The translations under genes were made by a program, and so were the position numbers. The notes below the pieces were generated by a model. It did not search any database. It was not told where the DNA came from and worked only from the letters and a program-made list of their open reading frames with translations. Below are positions 11,586-23,950 of a stretch of DNA of 64,000 nt, in pieces; the first letter of the stretch is position 1; every line of letters begins with the position of its first letter. This DNA is from Humulus lupulus (taxonomy: Eukaryota; Streptophyta; Magnoliopsida; Rosales; Cannabaceae), in contig NC_084802.1 in assembly GCF_963169125.1 (NCBI RefSeq), positions 32,394,107 through 32,458,106 of the forward strand, read 5' to 3'.

Positions 11586-13954
11586 TATAACGACCCAAAT
11601 TCGCTAATAAGGCTTAAGGGCCTTGATTAGTGTGCCTGGAGGGCATAATGGGAATTATGTGTGATTTTAATGATTAAGATGCATGATTATGAGTTAAAGC
11701 ATGTTATATGACTATTTGAATATTTTAGATGCATGACTATGTGTATTAGTATGCATGTAGGCCCTGATTAGGTTAGAAGGGCATAATCGTAATTTTGGCC
11801 ATTATGGGCATAGCTGCTTTGTTATATGTGATAATTGTCGAGACCACATTATTATGTGGATATATCTGTGATCTGTGACTCGAGACGATCCTAGTGAGCA
11901 AAGTAGCGAAAAAGTCATGGCGGGGATTTATACCTGGCTCGGGGTGAGCTTAGGGGTATAAATGGGAATTTAGCGAATATACTGGAGTCTATTTTGACAT
12001 TAAGGAATAATATTGATAACTAATTAGGTATCGGGAATTAAGCGGGAAATATTAGAGACACTCGAGGAATTAGCGGGAATTGGGTAAAGTGACTAAAATG
12101 CCCTTAAGTGGATTAAAGGGTTTAGACTTAATGGGGAGGGCATACTAGTCATTTGGCTTACAGAAGTTAAGTAATACCAAGGCTTTATGTTAGTGGGATT
12201 TGTAGAATATTGGAGAAGTCTGAAAAAGAAAGAAAAGGAAAGGAAAAGAAAGGAGAGAAAACAGAGAGAATTCTCTAGGTCGGTTTGTGCTTCCTTCACC
12301 TGTTTCTTGAGGATTTCTGGAGTAAAGCTCAGAGGAGAGCTGGGATTAACTAGGCATCAAGGATCCTAACCTAAGACTGAGGAATTGATAGAGGTTTAGC
12401 AAGGGTTCATCAGCACCTGAGGTAAGACTTAGAATTCTTCAGTTTCAGTTTCTGGTTTTTGAGTTGTGGTGTTTAAGATGAATTGGATGGAACCTTAGGG
12501 AATTTAGACTTAAGACTGAGGAGGAGCAAGCCAAGGGAGTCTAGAGACAGCTTGTGGTCGAAATTCTATCAAAGGTATAAGGTCTAAACTCTAAACTTTG
12601 ATGTTCAGCTGGTTTTTACTGGGTTTTAGAGCTTAGAGATGATTATGGTGAATTCTGAGTTTGTGGGTGCATGTGCTTGGGTTTTCGGTGTTTGGGGTGC
12701 TTGGGATGAGTGGAGTATGGTCATGAGGTTGTTTTTGAGTTTGGGTAAGAGTTGGAAGAGGTTTGGTTGAGGTTGGTTCAAAGAAATCGCAGAAGGGAAA
12801 AATCAGTGCAGGGCTGTCTGTGACTTGCGCTACAGCGCTAGCCTTTGGGCGCTGTAGCGCTAGGCCATTATGCTGAAGGGAGTTTGGCTTCTGTTTGTAG
12901 CACTGTAGCGCCCTCCCAAGAGCGCTGTAGCGCTACCCTGCCTCCTGAAGGGGATTTTAGGGTTATTTGCAAGGGTTTTTGACCTAAGGTTTGGGGTTTG
13001 GTTCCACCACCTTGTTTGGTGGAACTAGGACTTCCCGGGGGCTCGGGATTGGCCCCGGGGCTAGGTTTTGAACTTGGGGATTTATAATGACTTTGGCCAT
13101 GATTGTGACTAGGTGAGCGCTAGGGCTCGAGGGGGATCGTGCTCAAGGAGTCGAGGGATCAAAGTTATTGAATTGAAAGGTAAGAAAACTGCACCCGATT
13201 ATATGATTGTGATGGGACTAAGTGCTCCCGAGAATTGTATCGTGTCAACGTTAGTATTACGCCATGGGACATGTAAAAGCGGCCTAAGAGTGCCGTACAT
13301 GATATTAGCGCACAGGGCACGGATTGGCCACTGGTAGCCAAGGACAACGGGATAACAGAGGGAGCGGCCTGTGAGCGCTAACCCTAGTTATCATTTGTAA
13401 ACTGTACATGTAACTAAATTGACATGCCTAGTATGTGGAGAACTTGATTATTCTGATTGATTATATGGTTGAGGTTATGTAATGCAATGTGAGATATCGA
13501 CTTGTCTGCTAATTGCTTATGCTCTGTTGTTGTTGTATTTTCTTGTTGGGCCTTGGCTCACGGGTGCTACGTGGTGCAGGTAAAGGCAAGGGAAGCTGGA
13601 CCAAGCCTGAGATGGAGAGCTCCGAGGTGAAATGTACATAGCCAGTTGTTCGATCACCATGGTCGAGGAGTAAGTCAGGACAAGGATTACCTAACTGTCT
13701 ATTTTGCCTTAGCATGGCTGGTTATTGTACTTGAGTTTTATAACTTTTGTAAACGATCTTTAAACTTGTATTTTTGGGATCCCGTGTAACCAAGTAATGT
13801 TCCTTAATGAAAATGTGACCTTTGAGAACAACACACTTTTAACCCTAGTTCCTCTATAGCTTCTGTGACACAATTTTAATTAATTGACTTGGTTAGCAAA
13901 TCTGGCACTTTATAAACACACAGTGTAACGGTCTTGGCTATCCAGGGTGTTACA
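11586..13954 (+). mobile_element. Solo LTR, 2.3-kb family copy D, in the MULE-1 transposase
   Basis: This is a complete 2369-bp LTR. It begins TATAACGACCC (TG mutated to TA) and ends GGTGTTACA, with a perfect 5-bp duplication ATAAT (11581-11585 and 13955-13959). No internal region is present, so it is a solo LTR. A cluster of TAGCGCTA-type palindromes lies at 12828-12945. The segment 'cttgttgggccttggctc' and the terminal 'gtaacggtcttggctatcc' block are shared with the other copies. Confidence 0.92.
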
Positions 13955-15790
13955 ATAATACTAGCATACTGAGCTATAAAAGCCTCTTACTTGTAAGCCG
14001 AATCCACAAAATCCATCACATTTAAGTTGGAGCTCCAAATGGCAGCCAAGGCATGGCCACAAGGTATACCAATCAACTGGTAACCTCTACAAGTACACAC
14101 CCTATCCACCAAATTCACATAGAACCACTCTGAATCACAAAATGTACATGGAATTTGTGTGAGTCTGCTCTAGTGGACTGGTAGTGTTTGGCCACATGCT
14201 TGTTCTTTTCAATGACCTCCCTAACCCTCTTTCCTACAGGATGCACCCATTTGGAAACACTCTCCCTTTTCACACATAATCTAATCATTAACCAGAATCG
14301 AATCTTTTCTAGCAAGGTAATGACAGGCTTCTCCCTTGCATCCAATATTGCTGAGTTGAAGCTTTCACACAAATTGTTCAATAACATGTCACACTTTACA
14401 TGGAACCTAAAATGACTCTTGCTCCACTCACTTGGATTTTTCTTCATCAACCAATCATATGCCTTCTCATCAACCTCTTTAAGTGATGCCATTTTTTTCT
14501 TGAAGTCCTCGGGTGTTGTAGCCCTTGCACATGCCCATAACTTTTGTTTTAGCAATAGACCAGGAAACTCTTTCTTGAAGTTGGAATGTAGATGTCTCAC
14601 ACAAAATCTAATTTCTGCACCTTCAAATATAGAACCCAAAGCATTCCCTAAGCCTTTTTGTCTATCACTAATCATAGTGATTTTTGTATGATCTATTCCT
14701 TCAAAATCCTCCTTCAACAAATTTAGGAACCAAGTCCATGTATCTGTGTTCTCCTTTTCACAAATAGCATATGCCATAGGAAACATAGAATTGTCAGCAT
14801 TAATACCAACTGCAGCCAATAACATACCTTTGCAGTATCCCTTTAAGAAGCACCCATCCAAACCGACCAGTGGTCTACATGCTTTGAAACCATCCTTGCA
14901 AGCTTTCAGGCATATGTAGACTCTTTCAAATAACCTTCTATCATTCACCATGTTGTTCTTAATGATGGCTATGCTCCCAGGATTCAAAGCAAGAATTTTC
15001 TTGCAATAATTCTCCAATACAACATACTGCTCAGCCATAGATCCCTCTAGTCTCTTCTTTGCCTTACCCTTTGCATTGTAAAAAACATGCCTGCTTGTGT
15101 GGGAAAACTTAGTGTTGGAGGTTAGCTCCTTGAAGTTACTGTAATGCATCTTTGGATTCATTCGAAATTGAGGCAAGAAATGTTTAGCCAACCAAGTTTC
15201 ATCAATATGTTTGTTGTTAAAAACAATGCCACAGTTATGAACATCCACTAATGTGTTCACTCTGAAAGTTGTGTTGTCCCTTTTCTGTACCCAAGCATAT
15301 AGGCACCAACCACAACTTTGTGCTCTACAAACTGCTTTAAGCTTTGTCTGGTTGTTGAAAGCATATACAAATTATCGATCTGTACTTATGAAGTATTCCC
15401 TTAAAGCCTCTCTAAGTTGGTCCACATTAGCAAACTCCAATCCAAGAACAAACTTGAAATCTACCCATTCATCTCTTGGGACAAATTACTTTCTACTTTG
15501 CTTAGATCCACCTTCACCATCATCACTGTCTAGGCTCTGCAGTTCATCTTCATCCACATAACCTCCATCTGAGTTGTCTGCTTAGACCTGCCCACACACT
15601 TCGTTCATAGAACCCTACCATCGGCTAGGCTCAGTAATATTCTCTTCATATTGCCTCTCTTCTTCATCATCTAGGTCATACTCTTCTTCAACAAAATCTG
15701 TGTCTTCAGCAGAGTTTCCTTGGCCAAAATCAGCATCTGGCTGGACCTCCTCTTGTGTACTCTCTCTATGCTCGATTTTCCTTGAACACT

Positions 15791-16000
15791 GGCCCAAGTC
15801 AGGCTCTTCATGGACCTAAGTTTGGCTTGATGTGTGGCCCAAATCAAGCTCTTCATGGGCTTGGTTGGTTTCCCTTGGTCTCTGGCCCAAATCAACATCT
15901 TCATGGACCTGAGTTTGGCTTGGTGTGTGGCCCAAATCAACATCTTCATGGACTTGAGTTTGGCTTGGTGTGTGGCCCAAATCAACATCATTTAACACTT
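15791..16000 (-). repeat. 45-bp tandem repeats in the acidic region of the MULE-1 transposase
   Basis: About four to five units of 45 bp, each with 'tcttcatggacctgagttt' or a close variant. On the minus strand each encodes a 15-residue acidic unit close to DVDLGHTPSQTQVHE. The unit length is a multiple of three, so copy-number change keeps the frame. MULE-2 has a different repeat at the same place in its transposase. Confidence 0.85.
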
Positions 16001-16865
16001 GACTTTCATTTCCCATGTCAAGCTCATCTACAAAGTTGGCTGCACCCTTACTTGTGCTGCCAGGGTGTGGCCGGGATGCTTCGGCCATCTCAGCTTCAAC
16101 TTGGGTAATGTCACCCAAGTCATAATCATCTCCAGCCAAATCTGCCCCACCTCTGAATTGTTCCCATTCCTCACGTTCTAGAATCAGCACATCTTCTTCA
16201 TCCTCATCACTGTCAACATCTTAACTGTCCTCATCGTCCTCTACACCTTCATAATCATGCTCATCATTCTCTTGATCATTTCCCCCCTAATCATCAGGCA
16301 TATGCATAACAAATTGCTCTTCACCATCACCCTCTTCTCCTTCTACATCCTCATAACCATTTATGACCATTTCAAACTCTCTCTTATTAATGACATAATC
16401 ATCCGCTTTAGCACTAACAACCACATCTACCCTAACATCAGCATCATTAGGCAGCTCCTCAATGACACATCTTTTCAATGCAGCTGTGGATGAGGAACAA
16501 CATGGGGGGGCTACATGTGGTGCTGGTTCCAAACTGCTATCCCAACTAAGTTTCAAGACTTTCTCTGGCAGAATTATATAGACATCAACATGTCTATATT
16601 TTTTTACCTCCATGTCTTCCAATAGCTCAAGTACATTCTTGTTTGTGATTATTCTCTTCCCAACATGGAACTCTTTACCTTTTGGTGTGAACTAGAAACC
16701 AAACAGAAGCTCATATCCAATCTTCTTAACAAACCTCTCCATGTCCAACATGCCAAACTCATTCATTACACAACCATCAAAACAAGCCACCTGCTCTCCC
16801 TCATATTTCAACTTTCCATTTGGATTAAACCAATTACCCCCGTGATGTACAATTAGTTTGACCAT

Positions 16866-17404
16866 TTATGAATTCAATCCTAGCCATCCAAAATATTCAA
16901 ACATTAATAATCCCCCACGTACTTTAAAACTCAGCACATGTTAAAACAAAAGACAACCACAACCCCATCCCAATGCAAAGATTCCACAAAAATAGTGTGT
17001 AGGATAGTCAAAAACATCTTTAAAACCAAAATTGTCAAGCACTACTATTAATGTACTTACTAAACATTTAGTAAAAAAAAATATGTATAAAAATGGAACC
17101 CAATGGAAAACTTAGTGGTCCCAAAACCCATTCATGATTTTGTTCAAGCACAAGGATAACGGTAACAAACACAACCATTTTTCGTCTGAAAACTTACCAT
17201 AAATGGGACCTGGAACCAATGCTTCCCTCCATGGCATTGTAGTCGTCTTCTCCAACAATCTGAACCAGAGTAAATGCCTCCTCCTCCGTCGTCCATCATC
17301 TTCGTCAATGCAAGGCCTGTCATCTTCGTCAACTTGGCTCGTCTTCTTCGTCAATGGGGTTTTCAAGACTTTGGGTATTTTTCGTGGGTTTGGAGACTAT
17401 AACT
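16866..17404 (-). other. 5' leader of the MULE-1 transposase gene
   Basis: This lies between the putative start codon and the right TIR. A short minus-strand frame (17366-17112) rich in Asp, Glu and Arg codons is present, but nothing recognisable is encoded. An upstream non-coding exon and intron are possible, as in MULE-2, where an AG acceptor precedes the conserved start. Confidence 0.4.
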
Positions 17405-17683
17405 GAACTTTGGGAGTTTTAGTTTTTAGGTTTTAAAAATAAAATAATAATAATAATGAAATTAAATTTTAAAATATATATTTTTAAAAAAAAAAAAAAA
17501 ATTAAACGTAGGTTTAATCTGGAGCCTACACGTGCCACTATGGTCCACTAACGGAGACCCTATTGAAAAAATTGGACGGAATTACAGTTTTAGGATGTTT
17601 GGGTACTTTATCCACTAAAAAAAAGATTGGGTCCATGCCGGGTATTTTCCCCAAACATTGGGTACTTATGCCGCTATTATCCC
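17405..17683. repeat. Right TIR of MULE-1
   Basis: Inverted copy of 5108-5162 plus 9838-10060. The outer end is GCCGCTATTATCCC. About 280 bp long, with few mismatches to the left arm apart from the poly-A/T stretch. Confidence 0.9.
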
Positions 17684-18615
17684 AATTCCACGTGACTCCA
17701 CTAAAGACTCAAAATTGCACTCTTAAATTCATAGAATGCTTTATAAGCAATATAGATACGTTATTAATTATCCATTGTTACAACCATAATTATCACTCAA
17801 TCCTCTATAGATGGTCTACAATGAGAAGAGACTAAAATATTGTTTTACCCCTCATTGTATTTTATCCTTAAAACACTTAGTTCCTTGTAAATGATATTTC
17901 AATAAACTAATATTAATTACTGAAATGAGATCTCTATCATTTAGCACCTTGAACCAAACTAAAAGGAAACCATCATTTCACTTCTTCATCAGAAGCTATA
18001 GATGTTCATATCTAGGATTAACACTCCCACTCAATTATACTATCGAGTTCCTAAGATGTAAGTATGGGCTAGTCCGTAGGGTTAGCTGGTAACGAACAAG
18101 TCAAAGACCTCAAATAATACAATCAGTTAGAATACTAACCACTCAGAATTGAGATTGAATTGACCTATGGTCAACTATATGATATGACTAGAATAGATAA
18201 TAATGGTATGTTTACTTATCCTATCTACTATCAATATCGGTCCAGTCCAATGTAACAAATACATCCAATCTTATCTACTTTGCTAATGTTCTGGAAAGAA
18301 GATAACACTACATCGTGTAAGTAGATCATATCGTGGATTGGAAAGTTAGTGTAAATCATGTGCATGGACTAATCTTAGGACTAACTTATGTTTGAACATA
18401 TAATCATATTCATATACCATTCTGATTATGTCACTACAAATACGATTAGCTATATGCTCAGGATTTAATAGAAGTTTATATTAAACAAATAATCATGAAA
18501 ATAAAACATGTGAGCAAAGTGATTGACCAAGTTAAAAAATGATTTCTATTCTTTTATTGATAATAAATGAGATTACAAAGAAATTTGGTTTTAATTAGGG
18601 CATAAAACCCCAACA
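17684..18615 (-). mobile_element. Copia 3' LTR, proximal half
   Basis: Begins with the second copy of the MULE-1 target duplication. The LTR ends at 18615 with CCCCAACA, which on the minus strand is the LTR start TGTTGGGG. It is preceded there by the purine tract AAGTGGGAGTT, the expected polypurine tract. Together with 4174-5107 it forms one LTR of about 1.86 kb. Confidence 0.82.
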
Positions 18616-21600
18616 AACTCCCACTTGCACTAATTGAAACTAATGCCTTAATTATACTAATCTCATTTCCTTGATATGCTTATCAAATGTAGCTTCTGGT
18701 AGTGTCTTTATAAATGGATCTGCAAGATTGTCTTCAGATGCAATCTTCATAACCTTCACATCTCCACTGGCCACATATTCTCGAATTATGTGATTCTTCC
18801 TTTCTATATGCTTACTCCTCTTGTGACTTTGAGGTTCTTTCGAATTGGCCATCGCTCTTGTGTTGTCACAAAACAATACAAGCGGTTTATCCATTTCTGA
18901 ATAACACCAAGTTCTGAATAGAACTTCTTTAGCCAGGCTGTTTCCTTAGCTACTTCAGACGCAACTATGTATTCAGCCTCCATGGTGGAATCTGAGATCG
19001 CAGACTTCTTTACGCTTCTCCATATCACAGCTCAACCCCCAAGAGTAAACACCATTCTAGAAGTAGACTTCTTGTCATCGACATCAGACTGAAAATCTGA
19101 ATCGGTGTAGCCTACAGGGTTCAAAACACCACCCTGGTAGACTAACATATAATCCCTAGTTCGCCTTTAATACTTCAGGATATGCTTAACTGCTATCCAA
19201 TGTTCCGGTCCTGGGTTTGACAAATACCTGCTCACTACTCCCACCGCATAGCAGATATTTGATCTAGTACGCAACATAGCATACATCAGACTTCCAATTG
19301 CAAATGCGTAAGGTACTTTTCTCATTGCATCTTCCTCTTTAGAAGTCTGGGGATACTGCTTCTTTGAAAGATAAATTCCATGGCGAGACGGTAGACGCCC
19401 TTTCTTGGAATTTGTCATTGAGAAACGTTCAAGCACTTTATCAATGTAAGCTGCTTGAGATAAAGCTAAGAGTCTGTTCTTTCTATCCCTAATGATCTGG
19501 ATACCAAGAACATAACTTGCTTCACCCAAATCCTTCATCTGTATTTGAGTGCTCAACCAATTTTTCACATCTAACAATTTCTTAACATTGTTTCCAATGA
19601 GTAAGATATCATCTACATAAAGAACTAGGAATACCACTATTTGATTTGCCTTCAGTTGGTAAACACAAGGCTCATCAATATTTTGTCCAAAGCAATAGGT
19701 TTTGATTATTTCATCAAACCTAAGATTCTAGGAACAAGAAGCTTGCTTAAGTCCGTAGATGGACCTATTTAACTTGCAAGCTTTTCCTTCTTGTCAAGCT
19801 ACTTTAAATCCTTCTGGTTGATCCATATAAATGACTTCGTCAAGCTTTCCATTAAGAAAAGGTGTCTTGACATCCATTTGCCAGATCTCATAGTCGAGAG
19901 CGGCTGCTATGGATAGGAGGATGCGAATGGACTTGAGCATGGCTATCGGACTAAAAGTTTCCTCATAGTCCACACCTTCTCTTTAGGTATAACCCTTTGC
20001 CATTAATCGAGCTTTATAAGTTTCGATATTTCCATCAACACCTCATTTCTTCTTGTAGATCCACTTTCACCCAATGGCCCTAAAGTCACTAGGTGCTACC
20101 ACAAGATCCCAGACGGAATTTGAGTACATGGACTCCATTTCCTGTTTCATGGCTTCGAGCCATAGTTCCTTTTTAGGGCTAGCCATTGCCTGTTTGAAAG
20201 AAAATGGATCATCATCACTAGTGTCACCAACAACCATATTGGTTTCACCATCCAAACCATAGCGATCTGGGTTCCTAGAAATCCTCCCACTACAACGAAG
20301 CTCCGTGACTGTTTGCTCAGGAACATTGGTACTTTCTTCATTTAAATCAACTTGGGTCGATTGGACATGAAGAGTGGCAATTTCATTATCAACTTTCATT
20401 GATGACGATGGGATTTTGGTTGGAGTGAATTCTTTAACCATCTCCTCTTAAACTAATTTGATGCGTGGTTTAAAGTTTTGGACATTAGTCATTTTCCAGA
20501 AAAGTAGCATTCGTAGAAGTAAACACTTTCTTTTCTGAATGATTATAGAAAAGTCCACCCTGAGTACCTTTAGGATAGCCAACAAACATGCAAACTTCAG
20601 TTCTACGGTTCTAGCTTTCCTTTTTCCCCAGGACATGGGCGGGATACCCCTAGATTCTATAATGGCGTAAACTAGGTTCAGACCATTCCAACATTCTAAA
20701 GGTGTTTAGGGGATTGATTTAGATGACACGACATTGAGAATGTCGTTTGCGGTTTCAATTGCATGTCCCTAGAATGAAGTTGGTAGACTTGAGTAATTAA
20801 GCATGCATCTAACCATTTCTAATAAAGTTCTGTTTCGGCATTCCGCTACACCATTTTGTTGCAGAGTACCTAGGGTAGTAAGTTGTGATAAAATCCCAAG
20901 ATTAGTTAAATGATCTTGGAACTACATATCCAAATATTCTCCACCCCTATTAGATCACAAGATCTTTAACGTTTTACCTAATTGGTTCTGAGCCATAGCT
21001 AAGAATTCCTAAAACTTTGAAAATGTTTCTGATTTCCTATGCATTAGTTAAAGACATGAGTATCTAGAGTAATCGTCAATGAAAGTGACGAAATACTCAA
21101 AACCACCTATGGCTTGTACATTCAAAGGTCCACAAACATCTTAATGAACAAGTCCAAGTGGTTCCTTGGCCCTATCACCCTTTGCAGAGAATGGACACTT
21201 GGTCAGTTTACCTTCTAGACAAGATTCACAAACAGGTAATCCACCTCAGGTAAGTACCCTCAAAGGCTCGTCCTTTGTAAGTCTTTGAATTCTATCATAG
21301 CCAATGTGACCTAGTCTCAAATGTCATAAATACGTCATGTTATCATTTTTAGTATTTTGACGTTTATTGGTCCTAGGTTTAGCTACTTTGAATAAATCAT
21401 TGTTAAGAGTAAAGGGTTCGTTAGGTCGCAGAATATAAAGCCCATTTTCTAAACATGCAATACACAATTGTGATCCATTAAAAGAATTAGTTATATTAGA
21501 ACTTGTGAAAGTCATAACAAATTGTTCTAATTGCAACATGGAAACTGAAATTAAATCTCTGCTAAAATTCGTAATAAAAAAATACATCATTTAAAATAAA

Positions 21601-21829
21601 AAATTTATTTTCGAACTTCAGGCAAGCTCCTCCTCTAGCTTGGATCGCAACGAACGCACTGTTCCCAACTCTAAGCTTTAAGCCGCCTTTGTCCACTTCT
21701 TCCCACGATTCAAGAAGCTGTAAAGAGTTACAAACATGGTTAGTAGATCCAGAATCAATAATCCAAATAGATTTATAATTCTCTAAAACACATGTTTCTA
21801 AGATATATGAACCATAATCATTCCTTTGT
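18616..21829 (-). pseudogene. Copia pol (protease, integrase, RT, RNase H), decayed
   Basis: Reading down the minus strand: the protease motif 'WIIDSGSTNHVCNS' (about 21760) and 'LESCLEGKLTKCPFS' of the integrase finger (about 21220). Then the integrase core with 'DVCGPLNVQA', 'DDYSRY' and 'QQNGVAERQNRTLLE'. An intact RT stretch follows at 19637-19167 with the YVDD box and 'KDLGEASYVLGIQI', and then RNase H with 'ISDSTMEAEY' (about 18990) and 'FCDNTRAMANSKEP'. The order protease-integrase-RT-RNase H is diagnostic of Ty1/Copia. Many stops and shifts break the frame, so it encodes no working polyprotein. Confidence 0.92.
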
Positions 21830-22745
21830 TTTTAGCTGCTAGAAATTTGGGACAATCACGTTTCCAATGCCCATTCTCTTTGTAGTGAAAACACTTACCT
21901 CTACCTTTCTTATTTTTCTTGCTCTTCCCCTTAGGCGTCTATGCATTTGGTTGTGCACTCATATTTGCAGCCTTTGCAAGCTTGGGGTTGTTGTTTTGTC
22001 CACCTTTCCTCTTGTTTCCAGCTTTTGAAGACGAAGCTTGGTTAGCTTCAGCCTTAGCTGGATCAACAGCAGTAGTAGTAGTTATCTTCTTTTATCCTCC
22101 CTTACTTGGTCCACCCATGATTGACTCAATAGTCTAAAGCTTGATCATGAGCTACGTCAGAACATAGTTAAGTTTATTCAACGCATAGTTGGTGGTGAAC
22201 GGCAGGAAAGCTGGAGAGAGACTGTTGGGGATTAAGCTGACTTGAGTTTCCTCATCTATTGTTGCTCCATGCAGCTCAACTTCCTAAAAGTAGTTTGTCA
22301 TTTTGATCAGATGATCGCGAACATGTTGAGAAGGTGCCATTTGAGCATTGGCATATTTCTTAGTGGCCTCAAAACGAGTCTGCGTTGACTTGGCACCAAA
22401 CATGTCTTGGAGCTGATCCATGATTTCATAGGCCGTCTCGACATTCTCCATCTTTGTCTCAAGAGTGTCGACCATACTAGTCAACATGTAGTACCATGCC
22501 TTGTTGTTAGCCGTCTGCCAACGCTCATACTTATCCCTCACATACTTGGTGGCTCCTTTAGTTGGAACTTCCGGAGATTCCTCAGTCATGATGAACTTGG
22601 AGTTGTCACCAATCAACACAATGTTGATGTTTTGCTTCCATTTAAGGAAGTTTTCTCCAGTGAATTTCTCGATAAAAAGTTGAGAATGGATGGGAGTAGA
22701 CACAGCCTTAATGATACTACAAATTATCAATAAAATAGAGATCAA
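21830..22745 (-). pseudogene. Copia gag remnant
   Basis: An open stretch at 22745-22284 reads as a plant Copia gag ('KFTGENFLKWKQNINIVL', 'AYEIMDQLQDMFG'). It is followed after a stop by the zinc-knuckle region near 21870, where the second Cys of the CCHC box is replaced by Tyr (CFHYKENGHWKRDC). The first Met of the open stretch may not be the original start. It lies upstream of the pol remnant on the same strand. Confidence 0.8.
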
Positions 22746-23950
22746 TCACATTTGCTCAATAAAACTCCTATTCACACAAATTTCAAGAAATATCACAACA
22801 TATACCATAAATGTGTAAGATATGATAAAAAATATAAAAAACAATAATATCTCTATTTCTTTAGGTTTTTAACTAATCTATGATATCCTTGTCCCGGTTG
22901 GCGAGAGTAAAAAATACTACTAGTTAAATAAAGTTGTAAAGTTATTTAATAATGGACACCATCTTTAACAACCTACTATTCGCTCAAAATAAGAAAACAA
23001 AATCTCTTATTTTATGAGTTAGACCCATGATTTCGATAATCAATAGATTTATTCCTAGTAGTCACCGTATGGGTGAGTCTAGTAGAATTTGACTTATAAT
23101 TATCTATCTTTCGAAATCTAACCTTGTCAAAATAACTAATGAACACCTTCCGTAGGGGGATGAATCAAAGCGTCTCGAGGGCCCATTAAGCCATTGACCT
23201 TGTTAAACCAACGATGGAGATCGAATATAATTCTTAAAATAAGCTCATTATAAAATTATAAATAGTATTCTTATTATTTATTTATTTTCGAAAATTAATG
23301 ACTATGGTTCTCCAAAAAAATGAAAAAGTTAAATTTTTAAAACCAAAGTCCTGTAATTTTCTATTAATTCTAAAGTGTCACATTGAAACAAATTCAATTA
23401 CATTAGAATTAATTTGTTGCTAATCAATATTTAGGTTTAACTATTATAATGAACCTATACAATTAAGTCCAACTCAGACAAATGGGCCTTAACAATTGGG
23501 CTTGCATGGAGGAGGGTTGGGTCTAGTATGTCATTCCCACTACAAAGGCCCCCATACTTCCATACAAGGTCCAAAAGACAGGAATTTAAACCTTTGTTTT
23601 ATTAATTGTTATTAATTGATTAGGCCCACTATAGTCATGCAAAGTAAATGGGCCTTCAGAAGTGGAACCACTCACAAGAGAGGAATTTAAAATTTACATT
23701 TTCTAATGGGCCCAAATAAAACCTATCATTTTATGAATATTTTATTTGGAAAAATCCATATATCTAGCAAATATATGGGACATTATATGCGTCTAAGCTC
23801 AATTGCAAAAATACCACATATAGTGCAAACAAACATGTTTTAATTGGATGGGCCTAATCATGTTACTATATGAGCAAGTCTATGAATTTATGCAAAAATA
23901 CCACAATTAATTTCTAAAATTGATCAAAAAAATCGAATTAATTAAATTTT
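22746..23950 (-). mobile_element. Copia leader / 5' region, truncated
   Basis: AT-rich non-coding sequence upstream of gag on the minus strand. It contains no recognisable second LTR and no tRNA-Met primer site. It ends abruptly at 23950, where Cassandra sequence starts. It is assigned to the Copia by position only; part of it could be another element. Confidence 0.4.

Larger units (their letters stand above)
11111..16865 (-). pseudogene. MULE-1 transposase, broken and split by an LTR
   Basis: Reading down the minus strand, ATG at 16865 opens an N-terminal domain with the 'IVHHGGNWF' motif (a stop codon lies about 60 codons in). Next come 'VYIILPEKVLKLSWD' and an acidic region with 45-bp tandem repeats. 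The DDE core follows at 15260-14160, with Asp in 'GLDGCFLKG', Asp in 'ISDRQKGL' and Glu in 'LCESFN'. A frameshift near 14130-14160 precedes the SWIM finger (CTC...GIPCGH, about 14110-14030). LTR copy D interrupts at 11586-13954. The C-terminus resumes at 11585 with a CCHC knuckle (CSNCGKQGHS, then a stop) and a last basic exon with 'MGRLPKK', ending at 11111. The order of domains matches the MULE-2 transposase. Multiple lesions make it non-functional. Confidence 0.9.
5108..17683 (-). mobile_element. MULE-1: Mutator-like element with two genes and nested LTRs
   Basis: Terminal inverted repeats start GGGATAATAGCGGC at 5108 and end with its reverse complement at 17683. They are about 280 bp long once a nested LTR is removed from the left one. 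Flanks aattcctcg (5099-5107) and aattccacg (17684-17692) form a 9-bp target duplication with one mismatch, the Mutator signature. Inside are a plus-strand GRF-finger gene (10153-10528) and a minus-strand transposase (11111-16865), convergent. Two large LTRs are nested in it (5163-9832 and 11586-13954). Without these it would be about 5.5 kb, close to MULE-2 in size and layout. Both genes are damaged, so it is non-autonomous today. Confidence 0.92.

Noticed and set aside
15671..15991. ORF of repeated Trp-Ala-Thr-His units on the minus strand
   Set aside because: It is a wrong-frame reading of the 45-bp repeats; the transposase frame is the acidic one.
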